Shown in pieces: positions 31,001 to 34,851 of a stretch of 34,851 bases of DNA. The notes beneath the pieces were generated by a model that worked only from the letters and a program-made list of their open reading frames with translations, ran no database searches and was not told where the DNA came from. Location: positions 891,001 to 925,851 of the forward strand of contig WPIO01000151.1 in assembly GCA_009760855.2 (NCBI GenBank), in the 5' to 3' direction. The stretch comes from Cristatella mucedo. Lineage: Eukaryota; Bryozoa; Phylactolaemata; Cristatellidae. Numbering within the stretch: the first letter of the stretch is position 1; each line of letters begins with the position of its first letter. A program made the position numbers and the translations under genes.

Positions 31001-31129
31001 GAATGCTTTAGAGTCTTATTCAGAAGACCTACAGAGGTAGTAGTCATCATGTTCTATTGCTTTGAGGGGAATGCGTGCCGCCGTGACAGGCTTCTTACGG
31101 ACTTTCTAGATGCGACTACTGTAACGAAA

Positions 31130-31280
31130 TATTGGCAGGTCTTAGATAGAGCCATTCAGCACCTAAAGCTGACGATTAATATCGCCGTCAGAGCTGTCTT
31201 TAAATCCAAGAAATTCAGTCAGGTTACTCCTTGGCAAAAGAAGCTTTAATTGGTTCCGCTCGATCAATGATAAACTGATT
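31130..31280 (+). mobile_element. LINE-B ORF2 fragment
   Basis: The peptide INIAVRAVFKSKKFSQVTPW corresponds to LNMAARLVFKSQRFEHVSPL in the copy at 13139-13423. It stops shortly afterwards. It represents a later part of ORF2 than the next two fragments, so the original order is disturbed. Confidence 0.65.
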
Positions 31281-31589
31281 TCTGGGATTTACACTGATAT
31301 AAACCAAGGACAGCCGAGTAAGCAAGCTATTCGTACGCTATTTGTACGCTATTGTTCTTTTAATGTTTTTAAGAAATTGACATTCTTACTTTGCAATGGT
31401 TTGCTCGCGTGCATGGAGTTTCGCGTTTTAGGTGTATCGCTTCATATATTGCGCCTCTTTGTGAAACAGAGGTATGCATTTCTAAAGGTTCTAAGCTTTT
31501 TTAACTCTTATTAGTTTTTGATGTGCTTTCTTGGTCAATTGTCACTCGTGCGCGCGACCTCTTACATGTAGTCTGTTGGTGGCTTAAAC

Positions 31590-32260
31590 TAAACGATAAT
31601 AAAAATGAACTGCTACTCATAAGATACCTCGAGCATCTGGCTAGACACGAAGAAATTGCACTTCTATTAGATGATGCTGCTGCTGCGCGACTGTCACCGC
31701 GTCACCGTCGGAATTTAGCTGTCGTCTTCGAAAACTGCCTACATTTTGACAGCTTCAAGGAGATCGCTTCAACAGCTAGCCATCATATTAGATCCCTATC
31801 TAAGATAAAGGAACTGTCATCCACGGTGGCTTAAAAAAATTTAATAGCTCTTTAGTTATGTCTCGGTTAGATTAGCGAAATTCCCTTTTGGCTGGAATGG
31901 AAGACTTTGCTCTTCTAATGAGTGGTGCTGTTGAGCGACTGTCACCGTATGCTCTTAATTTAGGTGTCGTCTTCAACAACTGCCTAAGTTTTGAAAGATA
32001 TATTAAAAAGACTACCATCACAGCTGACTATTAGTTCGATTCCTATCTAAGATTAAGAAATGTCTACTACGGTGGCTTGCAAAACATTAACCTATTGAAA
32101 ATTGTTCTCTTTAGTTATGTCTCGGCTAGATTACTGTAATTCCCTTTTGGTTTGGCTACCGAAAATGTCACTAGGTCCCTGCAGCTGCCCACAAATACAG
32201 GTGCACGGCTAGTTTGATAATCCCGGAGGCTTTACCATGTTTCTCCTTTATTGAAGGTTT
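31590..32260 (+). mobile_element. Two consecutive LINE-B ORF2 fragments covering the same region
   Basis: The first fragment (about 31585-31885) reads LKLNDNKNELLLI, RRNLAVVFENCLHFDSFKE and ASTASHHIRSLSKIKELSST. The second (about 31895-32250) repeats the same part of ORF2 (ALNLGVVFNNCLSFERYIKK, then SRLDYCNSLL and LYHVSPLL) with several stops. The equivalent region in the longest copy is at 14750-15060. Both fragments are dead. Confidence 0.72.
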
Positions 32261-32348
32261 GTTGAGCTTCAATAACTTCAATAAATATACATGGTCAAAT
32301 AAAGTTTACGCTCTATTGAAATGAAATCTACTCAGCATAATTCGAAGG

Positions 32349-32567
32349 ATGGATGGATTGGAAGAATGGTTTGTAATGGAGCGAGCGGCGGCGGCAGCTG
32401 CGACTGCGGCGTCGGTAGCGGCGTCGGTAAACTATACAATTCGATCCCGCGGGAGTTTGGTCCCGCTCGACGCCGCCAGGCACGTGTTCATACCCGTCAA
32501 AGCGGGCGCGCGCTACGGCGTGCCGCGCGTTCCTGCAAATGAGCGCGAAGCCTCAGAGGTTGACTGA
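32349..32567 (+). CDS. GC-rich unidentified ORF in AT-rich surroundings
   Basis: ATG at 32349 opens 72 codons: MDGLEEWFVMERAAAAAATA, a short Ala/Val stretch, then VPLDAARHVFIPVKAGARYG and VPANEREASEVD before the stop. CpG content rises only across this ORF. A possible internal donor (GTCGGTAAAC near 32429) suggests it could be a first exon. Parallel frames (Gly/Cys-rich) are less natural. No family is recognised. Confidence 0.3.
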   Translation: MDGLEEWFVMERAAAAAATAASVAASVNYTIRSRGSLVPLDAARHVFIPVKAGARYGVPRVPANEREASEVD

Positions 32568-32667
32568 GTATAACTTCATCTCAAGATATCTCATTACGCC
32601 ATAATACGTACTAATTAATTCTCGGAATACGAGCAAGGGCGGATTTAGGCGGCAGAGGCGCAGCCCG

Positions 32668-32791
32668 CCCTAAACCCTAAATCGTAAACCCTAAATCCTA
32701 AAACGCTAAACCCTAAACACTAAACCCAAAGCTCTAAACCCTAAAAAGCCAAACCCTAAACCCTAAAACCCTAAACCCTAAAACCCTAAAA
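32668..32791. repeat. Interstitial telomere-like array, (CCCTAAA)n, degenerate
   Basis: About 17 units of 7 or 8 bases, of which I count 10 exact CCCTAAA. Variants include TCCTAAA, CACTAAA and CCCTAAAA. On the other strand this is TTTAGGG, the plant/alga-type telomere unit, not the TTAGGG usual in animals. It lies deep inside the sequence next to GC-rich DNA. Confidence 0.92.
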
Positions 32792-32994
32792 CAGACAACT
32801 CTACCCCTGAGGTGAGGCAGGCGTGAGTGCACGGTCCGGTTAACTCTTAGATAAGCGAAAACTTGTCTTAAAACAAAGGGTTACCGTGTAGACACAGGTC
32901 TATTGACTGCTTCACAGACAAGGCGATTAAAAATCGTACGATGACAAGCAGAAGGCAGTAGGAAAGCGAAGTTTAGGTTTGGGTCAATTGCATT

Positions 32995-33201
32995 TTAGCA
33001 AGGAAAGACCCGCTGCAGCTTGATGAGACAGTCGCCTCTGCACCCGACGATCTTCATATAATTCTTTGCTAGCAGATGTGAAGCCAAGATTTCCTTCCGG
33101 GTGCTACCGTGAAACTGTTCCTTAGAAATAAATCTGCCCGACCTACCGTATTGCTTATCGTCGACCATGGTGACTGACAGCTCGATCCTTAAATAATTCA
33201 T
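32995..33201 (-). CDS. Unidentified 68-codon ORF, member of a two-copy repeat
   Basis: The frame reads MNYLRIELSVTMVDDKQYGR, SGRFISKEQFHGSTRKEILA, SHLLAKNYMKIVGCRGDCLI and KLQRVFPC before the stop. The balanced composition suggests real coding ancestry. A diverged, broken copy of its first half lies at about 9690-9770 on the same strand. Both copies lie a few hundred bases or less from LINE remnants, so this could be part of an unrecognised transposable element or a duplicated gene exon. Confidence 0.4.
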   Translation of the reverse strand: MNYLRIELSVTMVDDKQYGRSGRFISKEQFHGSTRKEILASHLLAKNYMKIVGCRGDCLIKLQRVFPC

Positions 33202-33274
33202 GATAATACAGACTTATTGTGACTTTGGATATCTACGTCACCCCACCCACCTATGTGCTTCACTTCTCTGTGTA

Positions 33275-33640
33275 AACATCCGTAATGTATCTCCGCCTTT
33301 AACTCCACAAAGTCATAAAGATTATGTAGGTGTTTCGCAGGAGAGTTTTGTATAGCGCACTCGCAGCCTAAGCGGCTTTCGGTACGAATTCCGTAGCTAA
33401 CAGACTTCGTCTCACACAACAAAGAGAAAATGGGAAGCATGGCAGAGTCAGAAGAGCAGGTGAGGTAGTGAGTATCGTGGAAGTAGCAGCTCTGAACCAC
33501 TGAAAAAATGAGCCATAGTCGACAGCAGGAGAGTAGTTGTCGTTGCGAAAGAATAGTAAAAGCGAGTTCAACAGTCAAAGACCTGCAGAGCTAAAGGTTG
33601 TGTCACCAATGGCCATTAAGCTGAGGAAGTCGCCAACCGG
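33275..33640 (-). mobile_element. LINE-B 3' end, minus strand
   Basis: The minus strand reads CYFHDTHYLTCSSDSAMLPI, FSLLCETKSVSYGIRTESRL and GCECAIQNSPAKHLHNLYDF, then the GGAGATACATTACGGATG tail near 33280. The RLWNSLPQF motif is damaged in this copy. Confidence 0.85.
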
Positions 33641-33693
33641 GCCATGGTAGCGATCGTGCAGTGAACCCGGTAGCTTTAGTTTGTAAAATATAT

Positions 33694-33830
33694 TACCCTT
33701 TTCATTTCACCATAAATACCAATACAATATATCACCCTTTTCATCTCGCAATATATACCAATAGAATATACCACCCTTTTCATCTCGCCATATATACCAA
33801 TAGAATATACCACCATTTTCATCTCGCCAT
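33694..33830. repeat. 39-bp minisatellite, about 3.5 copies
   Basis: Units start at 33694, 33733, 33772 and 33811 (CACCCTTTTCATCTCGCCAT then ATATACCAATAGAATATAC). Because 39 is a multiple of three, the plus-strand frame shows a 13-residue repeat (YHPFHLAIYTNRI). There is no other sign of a gene. Confidence 0.93.
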
Positions 33831-33844
33831 AAGTCAGCAACGAT

Positions 33845-34650
33845 AAAAATGATTAAGAAAGAATTTGCATGGCACCCTGAGAGGACTGAATTTCATTCGT
33901 GACGATTCACATTGGGCTGAATACAGAGCATCTCAACATGAAGCGTGTTTGCTGATCAGTGTGACAATTCATCTACAACTGCAGTAGGCAGAATGCAGTG
34001 AGGAACAGGGATGCAATCTGTATATATAAACTTAAACCTCTGCTGTAAATGTCGCTGAGTGACGGGATGTCTTGGTGTCAGTTGGTAACTAGAAAGTTTT
34101 AGGCTTTAGAAGCGTTATATTGGAATACTCAGGCGAACTGTGGCTTGAGGCTGGCTAGAGGTTCAGTTAATTAGCCGGACTCGTGGAGGTGCAGCCAATT
34201 TCCTGAAGTCGAAGGGACGGGCAGCACGATGGGGAACCTGCATCATAAGTATATCAGATGGGCGGCCATAGCGAAGGTAAGGAAGGACCTACGAAGATTA
34301 GTGAAAGGCCCCCTAAGCGATTCGCTGCTTGGCAGGAAGCCAAGATCAAAGGGAACCGATAGCTCAAAGGGAAGCGGTATAGCGAGGCAGTTCCAGCACT
34401 AGCGATAGACAAGCCTGCAGAGTTGTACAACATGGTTAATCATCTTGGTATTCAGGCAATAGTAACAGCAAGTGAGTTATGATGGTCTAGATTAGACATG
34501 ACACGCACACACACGCCCGGATTCATGGATTTGCTCGGCTGTTGTACCTTTAGCGAAGCACGCCGAATTTATGCAATAGAATGTTACTGAAAGTAGGCAG
34601 ACTTGATAGAGTTGATAAAGTTGTTGCAGCTATCTCGAGATTACTGTCGT
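33845..34650 (-). mobile_element. Degenerate LINE 3' part, minus strand
   Basis: Aligns along its length with 9805-10530: CTGTAAATGTCGCTGAGTGA, TTTTAGGCTTTAGAAGCGTT, CGATAGACAAGCCTGCAGAG (the ARLVCR region), AGCATCTTT/CATCTTGGTATTCAGGCA and GCAGACTTGATAGAGTTGAT. Few coding blocks survive. It is an old copy of the same family. Confidence 0.6.
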
Positions 34651-34851
34651 TGGCTAACGGCCTGTAGTGATTTATAACAGTGGTATATAAGTAACGGTCG
34701 CCAAATGCCCGGTAGTTAGGTCAAGGGCGCCGGGCGGCCAGTCGCCAGTAAAGATCCCGTTGGTGTGCGATGCACAGCTCACTGGCCTAAGGCCGGGTAA
34801 CCGGTGTCGGGCCAGCAGTTGGGGTCGAAATAGAACAGATAGCATGTGCCG
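34651..34851. other. No feature recognised at the right edge
   Basis: The last 200 bases are GC-richer, with no clear frame or repeat. Confidence 0.3.

Noticed and set aside
32668-32791. A true chromosome end
   Set aside because: Array is short, degenerate and followed by more than 2 kb of ordinary sequence.

Overview
The window looks like nuclear DNA of an invertebrate metazoan. It carries decayed non-LTR retrotransposons of the CR1/L2 type, tRNA-derived SINEs with matching 3' tails, a hAT transposon remnant, long simple repeats and splice-signal-flanked exon candidates. There is no bacterial gene organisation. The species cannot be read from the sequence; a sponge or another marine invertebrate would fit, but that is a guess.

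The one clear gene is on the minus strand at 21351-24852. It encodes a membrane-anchored copper amine oxidase (AOC3/AOC1 family) whose cofactor tyrosine, three copper histidines and catalytic aspartate are all recognisable. Almost the whole protein is in one very GC-rich exon (21351-23660). That exon has no usable start: its only upstream in-frame ATG (23876) lies inside a LINE 3' tail. I propose a small first exon at 24852-24775 (good Kozak context, strong donor) joined in phase to an acceptor at 23661. The result is about 795 residues with a short cytoplasmic tail followed by one membrane helix. The LINE tail and a CGG run then fall inside a 1.1 kb intron. The gene sits in a CpG-rich block (about 19440-25400) that also holds a pure 54-unit GGC repeat.

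Layout: 1-1000, a possible exon and a roughly 600-base polypurine (GA)n tract. 2800-6080, possible plus-strand exons mixed with LINE-B 3' ends and (TG)n/(CT)n. 6080-7300, LINE-A and SINE copies. 7300-9600, mostly featureless. 9600-11350, an unknown repeat and a minus-strand LINE with a nested insertion. 11350-12760, GC-richer DNA without a firm gene. 12762-12953, a near-perfect 92-bp-arm inverted repeat. 13085-15775, LINE-B copies. 16600-17395, a CpG-rich promoter-like block ending in ATG directly followed by a donor. 17800-19385, LINE and SINE pieces. 19440-25400, the amine oxidase block. 26240-29190, LINE-A copies and a hAT remnant. 30360-34650, small ORFs, (CT)n, broken LINE-B pieces, a (CCCTAAA)-type telomere-like array, a 39-bp minisatellite and another LINE.

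'LINE-A' and 'LINE-B' are my own labels. LINE-A ends in a tail containing a GCGCCTAGAAAGAG motif and then (ATT)n. LINE-B ends in GGAGATACATTAC repeats. The SINEs carry a LINE-A-like tail, as expected if LINE-A machinery copied them. All assignments are by eye; no database search or splice predictor was run.
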